64,000 nt of DNA, taken from Reyranella sp. Lineage in GTDB: Bacteria > Pseudomonadota > Alphaproteobacteria > Reyranellales > Reyranellaceae. A program made the position numbers and the translations under genes. The notes under the pieces were generated by a model, which saw only the letters and a program-made list of their open reading frames with translations, did not search any database and had not been told where the DNA came from. The DNA lies in assembly GCF_030651995.1 (NCBI RefSeq), contig NZ_JAUSBN010000067.1, forward strand, positions 1-64,000. Reading direction: 5' to 3'. Positions 16,564 to 25,450 of this stretch are shown piece after piece (the stretch's first letter is position 1; the number at the start of each line of letters is the position of its first letter).

Positions 16564-17562
16564 ATGGCACGGTCGCACGCGGACGAAGACCCATCGAAGT
16601 CGCGCCCGCGCCGCCGCGGCGTGCTGGGAGGAGCGGCGGCCCTCGGCGGTCTGCTGCTTGCGTCCGGGCCGGCCAGAGCGCAACCCGTGAAGGTCCGCCT
16701 CGGCACGGCAACCCCGGGCGGCGGCTTTCCGGTCTATGGCGCGGCCTTCGTCGAGGGCGTGCGCCGCTTCGATCCGGCGCTGGAGATCGAGGCGATCAAT
16801 ACCAAAGGCAGCACCGAGAACGTGCCGTTGCTCGAGGCCGGCACGCTCGACATCGCCCTGGTCCAGGGCGAGGTCGTCCATGCGGCGCTGCAGGGCGTGG
16901 GGCGCGCCCCGGCCGACCTGCGTGTGCTGACGGCGATGTATCCGACCGCCGGCATGTTCGTCGTGCGGGCCGATTCGCCCTATCGCACCGTCGCCGATCT
17001 CAAGGGCAAGCCGATTGCCTGGGGCGCCAGCGGTTCGGGCCTGGTGATCCTCGGCCGCTATGCCATGGACGGGCTGGGCCTCGATGCGGCCAAGGACTTC
17101 CAGCCGATCTATCTCGAGCGCGCCGGCGATGGCCCGGCGATGGTGCTCGACGGGCGGGCGGCCGCTTTGTGGGGTGGCGGCAACGGCTGGCCAGGCTTCA
17201 TGACCATGGCCAAGAGCCAGGCGGGCGCCCGCTTCATCGCGCCCGATGCCGACGAGATCCGGCGGATCCTGGCACGGCACCCGTTCCTGAGGCCCGTCAC
17301 GCAGGCCGCCGGAAGTTTCCCCGGCCAGGCCGCTGCCATTCCGTCCGTCGGCTCCTGGAGTTTCGTGCTGGCCCGTCCCGGTCTCGACGAGACCGTGGCC
17401 TACCGCACGGTCAAGGCGCTGCATGCCCTGCAGCAGGCCGGAAACCCGCCGCCGCAGCTCGTCGACACGACGGCGGCCAATACGGTCGCCGTTGTGCCCG
17501 GGCGCGAGAAACTGCACCCCGGTGCCGCGCGATTCTACCGGGAGATCGGGCTTCTCACGTAA
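16564..17562 (+). CDS. TAXI-family TRAP transporter solute-binding protein
   Basis: A 332-residue exported binding protein of the TAXI class. The twin-arginine-like region PRRRGVLGGAA precedes a hydrophobic core and ends near ARAQ. The mature part has VRLGTATPGGGFPVYGAAF, then NTKGSTENVPLLEAGTLDIALVQGEVV, typical of the fold. Such proteins feed TRAP membrane units that import carboxylates using a sodium gradient. No TRAP membrane gene is within the window, so it is an orphan here. Confidence 0.85.
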   Translation: MARSHADEDPSKSRPRRRGVLGGAAALGGLLLASGPARAQPVKVRLGTATPGGGFPVYGAAFVEGVRRFDPALEIEAINTKGSTENVPLLEAGTLDIALVQGEVVHAALQGVGRAPADLRVLTAMYPTAGMFVVRADSPYRTVADLKGKPIAWGASGSGLVILGRYAMDGLGLDAAKDFQPIYLERAGDGPAMVLDGRAAALWGGGNGWPGFMTMAKSQAGARFIAPDADEIRRILARHPFLRPVTQAAGSFPGQAAAIPSVGSWSFVLARPGLDETVAYRTVKALHALQQAGNPPPQLVDTTAANTVAVVPGREKLHPGAARFYREIGLLT

Positions 17563-17611
17563 CCAATGGCGCGCTGCCGCGTTTCCCCGTCTGGAAACGA
17601 TGGAGCACGCC

Positions 17612-17833
17612 ATGGACAAGGCCAAGGACAAGATCGAGGGCGAAGGCAGCTACACCGCCACCGCCGACTACAACAAGCGCACCGCCGACTTCCTGAAGAA
17701 GGACAAGGTCGAGGGCGCCGCCCGCGAGGCCGCGCAGGCGCTCGATGGCGAGGAAGGCGCCTCGCTCAAGGCTGCCGAGGCCAGGGGCAAGGCGGGCGAT
17801 CCCAAGGGGCAGGGCGCGGCCAAGGCGAAGTAG
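17612..17833 (+). CDS. Small charged alanine/lysine-rich protein
   Basis: A 73-residue hydrophilic protein beginning MDKAKDKIEGEGSYTATADY, with many Lys, Glu and Ala residues and little hydrophobic content, so it may be largely disordered or helical. Similar short proteins occur in other proteobacteria but I know no function. GGAG at 17602-17605 sits well for the ATG at 17612, and the in-frame ATG at 17600 is the alternative. Four bases separate it from the opposing Bug gene. Confidence 0.65.
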   Translation: MDKAKDKIEGEGSYTATADYNKRTADFLKKDKVEGAAREAAQALDGEEGASLKAAEARGKAGDPKGQGAAKAK

Positions 17834-17837
17834 CCGG

Positions 17838-18812
17838 TTACTCCGGCTTCAACAGTCCCTTCTTGGCGAGGTCGCCGATACCGGCGTCTTCGGTCTTGAG
17901 GAATGCGGCGAATGCTTCCGGCGTCGACGGGCGGACCGTCGCGCCGAGTTCGGCGAACTTCTGCTTGATCGCCGCGTCATCGAGCGCGGCCACCACGGCG
18001 GCGTTGAGCGTGGCGATGATCGCGGCCGGCGTGTCGTGCCTGACGAAGAGGCCCAGAGTCGTGCCGCCGTCGAAAGGCGTACAGCCGGTCTCGGCCAGCG
18101 TCGGCACGTCAGGCAGTTCCGGTGCGCGCTTCTCGCCGACGACCACCAGCGCGCGCAGCTTGCCCGACTTGATGTGCGGTAGCGAGCTGCTGAGCTGATC
18201 GACGTAACTGTCGATCTGGCCAGCCAGTACGTCGTTGAGACCGACTCCCGAGCCGCGATAAGGCACGATCGCGAAGCTCACCTTCTCGTTCTCCTGGATG
18301 CGCAGGATGTCGGTGTGGTTCGGCGTGCCGTTGCCGGCGTGGCCCATGCTGATCGTGCCGGGTTTTGCCTTGGCCGCCGCCAGCAACGACTGCCAGTCCT
18401 TGAAGCGGCTGTTCGTCGGGACCACGACGATCATGGGCACCGTGCTCAGCATGCTGACCGGGGCGAAGGACGGCACCATCGATGGTTTGCCCGCCATCAG
18501 CGGCGAGACGTAGAGCGTGCCGAAAGCCGCGATCACCATCGTGTAGCCATCCGCGGGCGCCTGCAGCACCAGTTCCTGGCCGACAACCCCGCCCGCACCG
18601 GGGCGGTTGTCGATCAGCACCGGCTGTCCGAGCTTGCGCGACATGCCTTCACCCGCGAGGCGCGCGGTCACGTCGGCATTGCCGCCGGCCGCGAAGGGGA
18701 CGACGAGGCGGAGGGGCTTGGTGGGAAAGGACTGGGCCCGGGTGCCGAAGCCGGTTGCCAGAGCCGTCGTTGCCGCGAGTCCGCCGAGCAGGAATTTCCG
18801 CCGCTGTGCCAC
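17838..18812 (-). CDS. Bug-family tripartite tricarboxylate (TTT) binding protein
   Basis: A 324-residue exported binding protein of the Bug/TctC family. The signal peptide ends FGTRAQ, and the mature protein begins SFPTKPLRLVVPFAAGGNAD, the family's carboxylate-binding loop, followed by IDNRPGAGGVVGQ. Bug proteins capture small carboxylates or related molecules for TctAB membrane proteins, or act as sensors. No tctA or tctB is nearby. The substrate is unknown. Confidence 0.9.
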   Translation of the reverse strand: MAQRRKFLLGGLAATTALATGFGTRAQSFPTKPLRLVVPFAAGGNADVTARLAGEGMSRKLGQPVLIDNRPGAGGVVGQELVLQAPADGYTMVIAAFGTLYVSPLMAGKPSMVPSFAPVSMLSTVPMIVVVPTNSRFKDWQSLLAAAKAKPGTISMGHAGNGTPNHTDILRIQENEKVSFAIVPYRGSGVGLNDVLAGQIDSYVDQLSSSLPHIKSGKLRALVVVGEKRAPELPDVPTLAETGCTPFDGGTTLGLFVRHDTPAAIIATLNAAVVAALDDAAIKQKFAELGATVRPSTPEAFAAFLKTEDAGIGDLAKKGLLKPE

Positions 18813-18906
18813 GATGCATTTCCTCCGTTGTATGTTGAGGGAAGCATCTGCCCGGATGCCGGGCCGGGCTACTTGAAACGGAGGGCGCTTTCGCGGCCCG
18901 AAAGGG

Positions 18907-20016
18907 TCACTCCGCAGCGCGCGCCGTCATCCGCTCGAACTCGACCAGCTCGGCCCGCTGCTTGGGCAGGGCGCCGGGATACTCGTCCTGCAGGAAGGCG
19001 ATCAGCTTCTCGCGCATTTCACAACGGAGATCCCAGGCCTCGGGCGAGGTTCGGGCGCTCACGAGACAGCGCAACTGCAAGGCCCGGTCGTTGCTGTCGA
19101 CCACCTGCAGGTTCACGACCTGGCCATCCCATAACTTCGAGGCTTTCGCGAGCTCTTCGAGCTTCGCGCGAATCAGGGTGACCGGCACCGTGTAGTCTAC
19201 CCAGAGCATCACCGATCCAATCAGGTCGGTCGTCTGCCGCGTCCAGTTCTGGAACGGCTTCTCCAGGAAGTAGGAGAGCGGGACGACCAGCCGGCGCCAA
19301 TCCCAGATCTTGATGACGACGTAGGTGCCGGTGATTTCCTCGACCCAGCCCCACTCGCCCTCCACGATGACCGCGTCGCCGATACGGATGGGCTGGGTGA
19401 GCGCGATCTGGATGCCGGCGAACAGGTTCGTGAGCAGCGGGCGGGCCGCGAGGCCGACCACGAGGCCGGCTGCACCCGCGGAGGCGATCAGGCTCACGCC
19501 GTATTGCTTCACCGACTCGAACGTCATGAGGGCGGCGGCGACGGTGATGACGATCACCAACGTTGCGGCGACCCGGCGAAGCACGCGCACCTGGGTCAGG
19601 TGTTTGCGCCCGAGCGGATCGCCGCTGAAGTCGATGTCGGTGCGACGGAGGTAGAAGTCCGAAGCCAGGGTGATGGCGGCCGTGCAACTCCACCCCAGCA
19701 GGAGGATGAAGGCGACGATGAGCCAATGCCCGATCACCGACTTGCCCTCGCTTTCGAGCGGCACGAGCGGCAGGGCGAGGGCGACGGCGAAAATCACGAG
19801 CGCCGCGCGAAGCAGGGCCTGCGTGGCCGACACCAGCGAATGGAGGAACTGGTAAGGCTCCGGAATCAGCCAGCGCAGCAGGCGCATGGCGAGGCCGTGC
19901 AGCGTGACTGCCACACCCGCCGCCAGCAGCAGGAAGGCGAGGGAGATGACCCAATTCGGTGCCCACGTGGCAACGCGATCCAGCCAGGAAAGCGGATTTT
20001 CCAGTGGATTTTCCAT
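18907..20016 (-). CDS. MscS-family mechanosensitive channel
   Basis: A 369-residue protein with four or five predicted helices in the first 190 residues, then the MscS pore helix and beta domain: GAAGLVVGLAARPLLTNLFA and IQIALTQPIRIGDAVIVEG, then the C-terminal domain. Such channels release solutes after osmotic down-shock. I use the ATG at 20016 (MENPLENPLSWL); an in-frame ATG at 20145 would add 43 residues with no membrane segment. A hairpin begins three bases upstream of 20016. It is divergent from the CBS-protein gene. Confidence 0.8.
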   Translation of the reverse strand: MENPLENPLSWLDRVATWAPNWVISLAFLLLAAGVAVTLHGLAMRLLRWLIPEPYQFLHSLVSATQALLRAALVIFAVALALPLVPLESEGKSVIGHWLIVAFILLLGWSCTAAITLASDFYLRRTDIDFSGDPLGRKHLTQVRVLRRVAATLVIVITVAAALMTFESVKQYGVSLIASAGAAGLVVGLAARPLLTNLFAGIQIALTQPIRIGDAVIVEGEWGWVEEITGTYVVIKIWDWRRLVVPLSYFLEKPFQNWTRQTTDLIGSVMLWVDYTVPVTLIRAKLEELAKASKLWDGQVVNLQVVDSNDRALQLRCLVSARTSPEAWDLRCEMREKLIAFLQDEYPGALPKQRAELVEFERMTARAAE

Positions 20017-20018
20017 GG

Positions 20019-20059
20019 CTCCCAACGTCGGTTGCGCAGCATTGTTCCCGACGTGGGAG
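20019..20059 (-). promoter_or_regulatory. Hairpin directly upstream of the MscS start
   Basis: On the minus strand CTCCCACGTCGG (20059-20048) can pair with CCGACGTTGGGAG (20031-20019), giving a 12-bp stem with one bulged base and a 16-nt loop. The only purine-rich Shine-Dalgarno candidate, GGGAG at 20023-20019, is fully inside the stem and ends two bases before the ATG. It could control translation or be part of a longer coding region if the upstream ATG is used. Confidence 0.35.
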
Positions 20060-20162
20060 TTCGGATTGCCAATCGTTGGCGGGCCGCGCGGTGGGTCGGC
20101 GCGCAACCACTTTCCCGGCGCCGGCATTGCTTTGCTGAACCCCAAACGAGAGGAGCAATGCC

Positions 20163-20621
20163 ATGCGAGTGAGCGAGGCGATGACGCGCGACGTCTGCGT
20201 TGCGAGGCCGGACCATACGATCGAAGAGGCTGCTCGGATGATGCTGGCGATCGATGTCGGCCTCCTGCCGGTGGGCGACGAGGACCGGCTGGCCGGCATG
20301 ATCACGGACCGTGACATAGCCGTTCGCGGGATCGGCAACGGCAAGGGTCCCGCGACCGAAGTGAGCGAGGTCATGACGCAGGACGTGAAATATTGCTTCT
20401 CCGACGAGGACACCGCGCACGTCGCCGGGAACATGGGCGACTTGCAGGTGCGGCGCCTGCCGGTGGTCGATCGCGACAAGCGCCTGGTCGGCATCCTGTC
20501 GCTGGCCGACGTCGCGTCGCATGAGAATGACGGCCGCCGGGTCGGCAATGCCCTGCGCGAGATCGCCCAGCCGGGCGGCGAGCACAATCAGGGCGACGAG
20601 GAGCGTGGGAGGGGCCTGTGA
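20163..20621 (+). CDS. CBS-domain protein
   Basis: A 152-residue protein made of two CBS motifs, VSEAMTRDVCVARPDHTIEE and VSEVMTQDVKYCFSDED, each followed by the usual LPVVDRDKRLVGILSLAD-type strand. Paired CBS motifs form a Bateman domain that binds adenosine nucleotides. The last 30 residues are polar and probably disordered. A GAGGAG site precedes the ATG. Its stop overlaps the GTG start of the next gene, so the two proteins are coupled. Confidence 0.9.
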   Translation: MRVSEAMTRDVCVARPDHTIEEAARMMLAIDVGLLPVGDEDRLAGMITDRDIAVRGIGNGKGPATEVSEVMTQDVKYCFSDEDTAHVAGNMGDLQVRRLPVVDRDKRLVGILSLADVASHENDGRRVGNALREIAQPGGEHNQGDEERGRGL

Positions 20622-20950
20622 GTTCGCCGCATGCCGCCGTCTGGCTGAACGCCGACGAGGCTCACATCTATCGCTTCGGTGCAGGCGAAGTCGAGAAGCG
20701 CGACGTGAAGGCCGGCGGGGATGGTCGCGTTCGCGACGATCGGGCCTATTTCGAAGCGATCCTCGCCGAACTGACGGAGGTGCAGGGCTGGATGATCGCG
20801 GGCCCGACGGGCCCGCTGAACGACTTCGAGAAATACGTCCGCGTCGGCCACGCCGAGGAGCTTGGAGGAAAGCTGCTGGGCGTCGAGGTGATGGATCACC
20901 CGCGCGATGGCGAACTGCTTCGCCACGCGCGGAAGCGGCTGGTGTCCTAG
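20618..20950 (+). CDS. Small eRF1-domain-like / host-attachment-like protein
   Basis: A 110-residue protein whose N-terminus HAAVWLNADEAHIYRFGAGE resembles the small 'translational machinery' proteins related to eRF1 domain 2, with a following EVQGWMIAGPTGP strand and HAEELGGKLLGVEVMDHP. The family is poorly characterised. The GTG start overlaps the CBS-protein stop by four bases (GTGA). The last four bases overlap the opposing CusF-like gene. Confidence 0.55.
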   Translation: MSSPHAAVWLNADEAHIYRFGAGEVEKRDVKAGGDGRVRDDRAYFEAILAELTEVQGWMIAGPTGPLNDFEKYVRVGHAEELGGKLLGVEVMDHPRDGELLRHARKRLVS

Positions 20951-21318
20951 TTGCTGTTCTCCAGATGCCTCAGCACATAACGACGGCCGTCGCGTTCGAC
21001 CTCGAAGCGGACGCGATCGCCCGCGCTCAGACCTTTGAGGATTGTCGGATCTTCGACGCTGAAAACCCTGACCCCGCCTTCGGGCAGGAGGGGAAGCGGA
21101 CGATAATCCAGGGTGATCTTCCCCGCCGCGGGATCGATCGCGACGACACGGCCGCTCGCGAGGGGGGCGTCGTCCGGGGCCTCGGCGGAACAGGTCTGAA
21201 TGTCTGGATTGCCGTCCGCGTCGGTCGCGACGGGCAGGGCGGCGGCCGAAAGGGACGAGAGAGGCGAAAGCGCCATCGCGGCAAGCGCCGCAGCAAGCGT
21301 GAAGGACTTGGTAGACAT
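20947..21318 (-). CDS. CusF-like exported protein lacking the copper ligands
   Basis: A 123-residue exported protein, signal peptide about 26 residues (SLSAAALPV). The mature part has the CusF beta-barrel pattern: SGRVVAIDPAAGKITLDYRP, then LPEGGVRVFSVEDPTILKGL and SAGDRVRFEVERDG. In CusF copper is held by a histidine, two methionines and a tryptophan in the section after the second strand; here the equivalent LDYRPLPLLPEGGVRVFSVED has none of these. It may bind another ion, or be a structural relative. Confidence 0.65.
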   Translation of the reverse strand: MSTKSFTLAAALAAMALSPLSSLSAAALPVATDADGNPDIQTCSAEAPDDAPLASGRVVAIDPAAGKITLDYRPLPLLPEGGVRVFSVEDPTILKGLSAGDRVRFEVERDGRRYVLRHLENSN

Positions 21319-21389
21319 CGGGCTGAACTTTCCAGAATTGGACGCTACACAGGACTTTCAATCTGGGACGGGGCTGCCGGATTTCCAGT

Positions 21390-21407
21390 GGTTACAGGTC
21401 GGTTACG
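21390..21407 (-). promoter_or_regulatory. GTAACC direct repeat upstream of the CusF-like gene
   Basis: On the minus strand GTAACC occurs twice with 11 bp between starts (21406-21401 and 21395-21390), one helical turn, as two-component response regulators of the OmpR type often require. It lies about 70-90 bp upstream of the CusF-like start. A weak -35-like TTGAAA is nearby. No regulator gene is adjacent. Confidence 0.35.
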
Positions 21408-21429
21408 AAGCAACGATCACGCTGATCAC

Positions 21430-21457
21430 AGCCCCGAAAGCGCGTGTTTTCGGGGCT
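21430..21457. terminator. Hairpin between the pterin dehydratase and CusF-like genes
   Basis: AGCCCCGAAA (21430-21439) pairs with TTTTCGGGGCT (21447-21457) around a GCGCGTG loop. On the plus strand AATCTATTT follows, only a weak U-tract. It lies beyond the 3' end of the minus-strand pterin dehydratase gene and might stop its transcription. Confidence 0.4.
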
Positions 21458-21521
21458 AATCTATTTGCGCGACACCAGTAGGTAAACTCGAGTTGAACCG
21501 CGGTTGAAGACTCCGCGGCAC

Positions 21522-21809
21522 TCAGGCGACGGAGTCGATGACCTTGGCCAGCGCCACGTCCTTCTCCGACAGGCCGCCGGCGTCGTGCGTGCTGAGAACG
21601 ATCTCGACCTTGTTGTAGACGTTGGACCATTCCGGATGGTGGTCGGCCTTCTCGGCGGCCATCGCGACGCGGGTCATGAAGCCCCAGGCTTCGTTGAAGT
21701 CGGCGAACTTGAAGCTCTTCTGGAGGGCATCGCGCCCGCGCACCTTCTTCCAGCCCTTGATCGAGGCCAGGGCCTGGGTGCGGGCTTTGCCGGCGAGTTT
21801 GGCGGTCAT
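21522..21809 (-). CDS. phhB: 4a-hydroxytetrahydrobiopterin dehydratase
   Basis: A 95-residue pterin-4a-carbinolamine dehydratase, which regenerates dihydropterin after aromatic amino-acid hydroxylation or acts in molybdopterin-related chemistry. The active-site motif [16 protein letters not shown], with paired histidines, and [12 protein letters not shown] are intact. I place the start at 21809 ([10 protein letters not shown]), close to the family's usual size. GGAGAGA precedes it. No phenylalanine hydroxylase is in the window. Confidence 0.92.
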   Translation of the reverse strand: MTAKLAGKARTQALASIKGWKKVRGRDALQKSFKFADFNEAWGFMTRVAMAAEKADHHPEWSNVYNKVEIVLSTHDAGGLSEKDVALAKVIDSVA

Positions 21810-21890
21810 CTGTTCTCTCCTCGGTTGGCGTGAAGCTTGCCTCATCGCGGGCCAGCAGCCTAGGCTCGCTCCAACAAACCGGAGGCTTTC

Positions 21891-23432
21891 TTGAAAATCA
21901 CCCGTCGCACTGCCCTGCTTTCGACCACCGCCGCTGCCCTCGGCGCCGCGGCTGCCGTCCCACAAGCCTTCGCCCAGAAGAACGCCGACCAGCTGCGCAT
22001 CCTGTTCAACGATGCCGTGCCCAACGTCGACATGTATTTCAACAGCCAGCGTACCGGCCTGATCCTGGCGCACCAGGCCTGGGACATGCTGGTGCATCGC
22101 GATCCCGCGACCTTCGAGATCAAGCCGTCGCTGGCTACCGACTGGAAGTTCACCGATGACACCACGCTCGATCTCACGATCCGCCAGGGCGTGAAGTTCC
22201 ACGACGGCAGCACGCTCTCGCCCGACGATGTCGTCTACACGATCAACATGGCCGCCGATCCCGCCTCCAAGGTGGCGACGCCGTCGAACTACGCCTGGAT
22301 CGACAAGGCCGAGAAGACCGGCGACTGGACCGTGCGCATCAAGATGAAGCGGCCGACGCCGGCGGCACTCGAATATCTCGCCATGGTCACGCCGATCCAT
22401 CCCAAGGCCTATCGCGAGAAGGTCGGGCCGGAAGGCTTCTCGGCCAAGCCGGTCGGCGCGGGCCCGTACAAGATCGTCAAGAACGAGCAGGGCAAGGAAG
22501 TGTTCTTCGAGCGCTTCGACGATTACTGGAAGGGCTCGCCCAAGGGCGTCCCGGCGATCAAGAAGCTGCATGTCCGCTTCGTGCCCGACCTCGCCACCGC
22601 GGTGACCGAGCTGCTGGCCCAGCGCGCGGACTGGATCTGGAACATCAATCCCGACCAGACCAACGACATCAACAAGATGCCGTTCCTGCAGGCCGTGCGG
22701 CAGGAATCGATGCGAGTCGGCTATCTCTCGATCGACGCCGCGGGCCGATCCGGCGCTGACAACCCGCTGACCAAGCTCAAGGTGCGCCAGGCCATCTGGC
22801 ACGCCGTCGACCGCAAGCAGTTCGCCGACAAGCTGGTCGGCGGCGGCAGCCGCGTGCCGCCGGCACCGTGCTTCCCCAGCCAGTTCGGCTGCGATGCCGA
22901 CGCCGCCGTGAAGTATGACTTCGATCCGGCGAAGGCCAAGGCGCTGCTGGCCGAGGCGGGCTATCCCAACGGCTTCGACGTCGAGATGGTGAGCTACGTC
23001 CAGCCGACCTCGTGGGGCGCGGCGATCCAGAACTATCTCACCGCCGTCGGCATTCGCGTCAAGATCACCCAGCTTCAGGTCTCGCCGGCCATCCAGAAGG
23101 CCCAGAAGGGCGAGGCGCCGCTCTACATGGCAAGCTGGGGCAGCTACTCGATCAACGACGTCTCGGCGATCCTGCCCGTCATGTTCGGCGCCGGCGCGCT
23201 CGACAACTATTCGAGGGATCCCGAGCTCGAGAAGCTGGTCGCCGAAGGCGGCGCCACGTCCAACACCGAGGCCCGCAAGAAGGCCTACTCGGCCGCAGTG
23301 AAGATCGCGACCGAGAAGGCCTACTGGCTGCCGATCAACACCTACGTGAACACCTACGCCTTCTCGAAGGGCCTGGAGTTCAAGACTTTCCCGGACGAGC
23401 TGCCGCGCTTCTACTTCGCCAAATGGAAGTGA
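21891..23432 (+). CDS. ABC transporter substrate-binding protein, family 5 (peptide/opine type)
   Basis: A 513-residue exported binding protein with a signal peptide ending at AFAQ. The body shows family-5 hallmarks: [35 protein letters not shown], and [12 protein letters not shown]. It should capture peptides or similar molecules for the transporter encoded by four genes on the opposite strand just downstream. The start is TTG at 21891, preceded by GGAGG. SBP and transporter genes converge rather than forming one operon, which is unusual. Confidence 0.9.
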   Translation: MKITRRTALLSTTAAALGAAAAVPQAFAQKNADQLRILFNDAVPNVDMYFNSQRTGLILAHQAWDMLVHRDPATFEIKPSLATDWKFTDDTTLDLTIRQGVKFHDGSTLSPDDVVYTINMAADPASKVATPSNYAWIDKAEKTGDWTVRIKMKRPTPAALEYLAMVTPIHPKAYREKVGPEGFSAKPVGAGPYKIVKNEQGKEVFFERFDDYWKGSPKGVPAIKKLHVRFVPDLATAVTELLAQRADWIWNINPDQTNDINKMPFLQAVRQESMRVGYLSIDAAGRSGADNPLTKLKVRQAIWHAVDRKQFADKLVGGGSRVPPAPCFPSQFGCDADAAVKYDFDPAKAKALLAEAGYPNGFDVEMVSYVQPTSWGAAIQNYLTAVGIRVKITQLQVSPAIQKAQKGEAPLYMASWGSYSINDVSAILPVMFGAGALDNYSRDPELEKLVAEGGATSNTEARKKAYSAAVKIATEKAYWLPINTYVNTYAFSKGLEFKTFPDELPRFYFAKWK

Positions 23433-23446
23433 CACGCCAAAGGCGT

Positions 23447-23525
23447 GTCATCCCGAGCGTAGCCGAGGGATCTTGCCTGTAGCGGGCAAGGTCTCTCCAC
23501 TTCGCTTCGCTTCGGTCGAGACGAC
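23447..23525. repeat. REPIN-like paired inverted repeat, mixed type
   Basis: The left arm GTCATCCCGAGCGTAGCCGA begins at 23447 and runs to 23477. The right arm (23485-23525), reverse-complemented, starts GTCGTCTCGACCGAAGCG and ends GGAGAGACCTTGCC. The arms therefore mix the two arm types seen elsewhere. It fills the convergent gap between the binding-protein and DppF-type genes. A separate perfect 8-bp hairpin GACACGCC-AAA-GGCGTGTC (23431-23449) overlaps the upstream stop codon. Confidence 0.75.
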
Positions 23526-23531
23526 AGAGAC

Positions 23532-24497
23532 TTAAGGAACCAGCAAACACTCCACGCCGCCGCCGGGCCGAGGCCTGAGCGGCGGCGTTTCTGTCGAGCA
23601 GCGCGGTTCGGCGATCGGGCAGCGCGGATGGAAGCGGCAGCCCGGCGGGATGTTGGCGGGGTCGGGCATCACGTCGCCCAGGCCGACATCGGGCACGCCG
23701 AGACCGGGCTCCGGCGTCAGCACCGAGGCCAGCAGCGCCTTGGTGTAGGGATGCTCCGGCTGGTGGAACAGCGCCTGCGTCGGCTTCTTCTCGACGATGC
23801 GGCCGAGATACATCACCGCCACCTCGCTCGCGACATGTTCGACGACCGCGAGATTGTGGCTGATGAACAGGTAGGTGAGGCCGAGGTCTCGGCGCAGCTC
23901 GGCCAGCAGGTTCAGGATCTGCGCCTGCACCGAGACGTCGAGGGCCGAGGTCGGCTCGTCGCACACCACGATGCGCGGCCGCAGCACGAGCGCGCGCGCG
24001 ATGGCGACCCGCTGGCGCTGGCCACCGGACAGTTCGGCCGGCAGGCGGTTGCCCATCTCGCCGGGCAGGCCGACACGCTCCAGCATCTCGTCGACGCGCT
24101 TGGCGATCTCGGCGCGGGAGAAGCTGCCCTGCGCCTGCAGCGGCATCGCCACGATGTCGCGAATGCGGGTCAGCGGGTTGAGCGAGGAGAAGGGGTCCTG
24201 GAACACCGGCTGGATCAGGCGCGCGCGCGCCTTGCGGTCCATGTCGACGATGCGCTGCCCCTCGACCGCGATGTCGCCGGAATCGGGCGTGAGCAGGCCC
24301 AGGATCAGGCGGGCGAGGGTGGACTTGCCGCAGCCCGACTCGCCCACCACGCCCAGCACGCCGCCCGGGGGCACGGCGAAGGAGACGCCGTCGACGGCGA
24401 CCACGCGGCGGTCCTTGCCCAGGATGCCGCCCGAGACACGGAAGGTCTTGCCGACCGACTTGAGTTCGATCGCCGGGAGGGTCGTCGTCGCGGTCAT
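23532..24497 (-). CDS. Peptide ABC transporter ATPase (DppF/OppF type)
   Basis: A 321-residue ATPase with Walker A GESGCGKST, signature LSGGQRQR and Walker B IVVCDEPTSALD, and the C-terminal oligopeptide-transporter extension with cysteines (PPGCRFHPRCPIAEPRCS). It energises import with the DppD-type partner. I use the ATG at 24497, which overlaps the upstream stop by four bases; an open frame further upstream lies inside the neighbour. It is the last gene of the unit. Confidence 0.92.
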   Translation of the reverse strand: MTATTTLPAIELKSVGKTFRVSGGILGKDRRVVAVDGVSFAVPPGGVLGVVGESGCGKSTLARLILGLLTPDSGDIAVEGQRIVDMDRKARARLIQPVFQDPFSSLNPLTRIRDIVAMPLQAQGSFSRAEIAKRVDEMLERVGLPGEMGNRLPAELSGGQRQRVAIARALVLRPRIVVCDEPTSALDVSVQAQILNLLAELRRDLGLTYLFISHNLAVVEHVASEVAVMYLGRIVEKKPTQALFHQPEHPYTKALLASVLTPEPGLGVPDVGLGDVMPDPANIPPGCRFHPRCPIAEPRCSTETPPLRPRPGGGVECLLVP

Positions 24498-25450
24498 GGC
24501 GCCAGCCGGCAGAGATAGTCGTGGCCTGGCGCCGCTGTCTGATGCGGGACGGTGTGGGCGCAGGTGGCGTCGGCAAAGGTGCAGCGATCGCGGAAGCCGC
24601 AGCCTTCGAAGCCCGGGCCGATGCGCGGCACGGTGCCTGGAATGGAGCCCAGCGGCTCGTCCTGGCGCTGCTTGCCCGGCACCGGCACGCAGCGCAGCAG
24701 GCCTTGCGTGTAGGGGTGCTTGGGATCGGCGAAGAGCTGCGCGGTGGCCGCGCTCTCGACCACTTCGCCCGCATACATGACCGAGACGCGATGGGCGATA
24801 CGGGCCACGATGCCGAGATCGTGGGTGATCAGCAGCAGGCCGAGGCCGAGGTCGCGCTGGAGCTGTGCCAGCAGGCGCAGGATCTGCGCCTGCACCGTGA
24901 CGTCGAGCGCCGTGGTCGGCTCGTCGGCGATCAGGAGCTGCGGCTCGCACATCAGCGCCATGGCGATCATCACCCGCTGGCGCAGGCCGCCCGAGAGCTG
25001 GTGCGGGAACTGGCCGAGACGAAGCCCTGGCGCCGTGATGCCGACCTGGCCCAGCAGGTCGGCGGCGCGGTCGATGGCGACCCGCTGGCTCACTTTCTTG
25101 TGGCGGCGCATCACCTCGGTCATCTGCGAACCGATCGTATAGGCCGGATTGAGGCTGGTCATGGGCTCCTGGAAGATCATCGCCATGGCATTGCCGCGAA
25201 GCCGCGCCATGCCCCGGTCGTCGAGCTTCAGCAGGTCTTCGCCCTGGAAGGTGAGGCGCTGCGCCGTGCGATGGCCGCCGCGCGCCAGCAGGTTCATGAT
25301 CGCGAGCGCGGTCACCGACTTGCCGCAGCCCGATTCCCCCACCAGGCAATGGGTCTCGCCGCGCTCGACCGTGAGCGAGGCGCCGCGCACCGCCGAGGTG
25401 CGGCCGCCGAACCCGACCTCGAGCCGCTCGACGTCCAGAAGCGCGCTCAT
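24494..25450 (-). CDS. Peptide ABC transporter ATPase (DppD/OppD type)
   Basis: A 318-residue ATPase with Walker A GESGCGKSV, signature LSGGLRQR and Walker B LLIADEPTTALD, plus the C-terminal cysteine-containing extension (GCGFRDRCTFADATC) typical of the group. It starts at 25450, overlapping the upstream permease stop by four bases. Together with the DppF-type ATPase and two permeases it forms a complete importer. Confidence 0.92.
   Translation of the reverse strand: MSALLDVERLEVGFGGRTSAVRGASLTVERGETHCLVGESGCGKSVTALAIMNLLARGGHRTAQRLTFQGEDLLKLDDRGMARLRGNAMAMIFQEPMTSLNPAYTIGSQMTEVMRRHKKVSQRVAIDRAADLLGQVGITAPGLRLGQFPHQLSGGLRQRVMIAMALMCEPQLLIADEPTTALDVTVQAQILRLLAQLQRDLGLGLLLITHDLGIVARIAHRVSVMYAGEVVESAATAQLFADPKHPYTQGLLRCVPVPGKQRQDEPLGSIPGTVPRIGPGFEGCGFRDRCTFADATCAHTVPHQTAAPGHDYLCRLAP

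Noticed and set aside
20017-20145. N-terminal extension of the MscS protein
   Set aside because: The extra 43 residues have no membrane segment or conserved pattern; kept only as an alternative.
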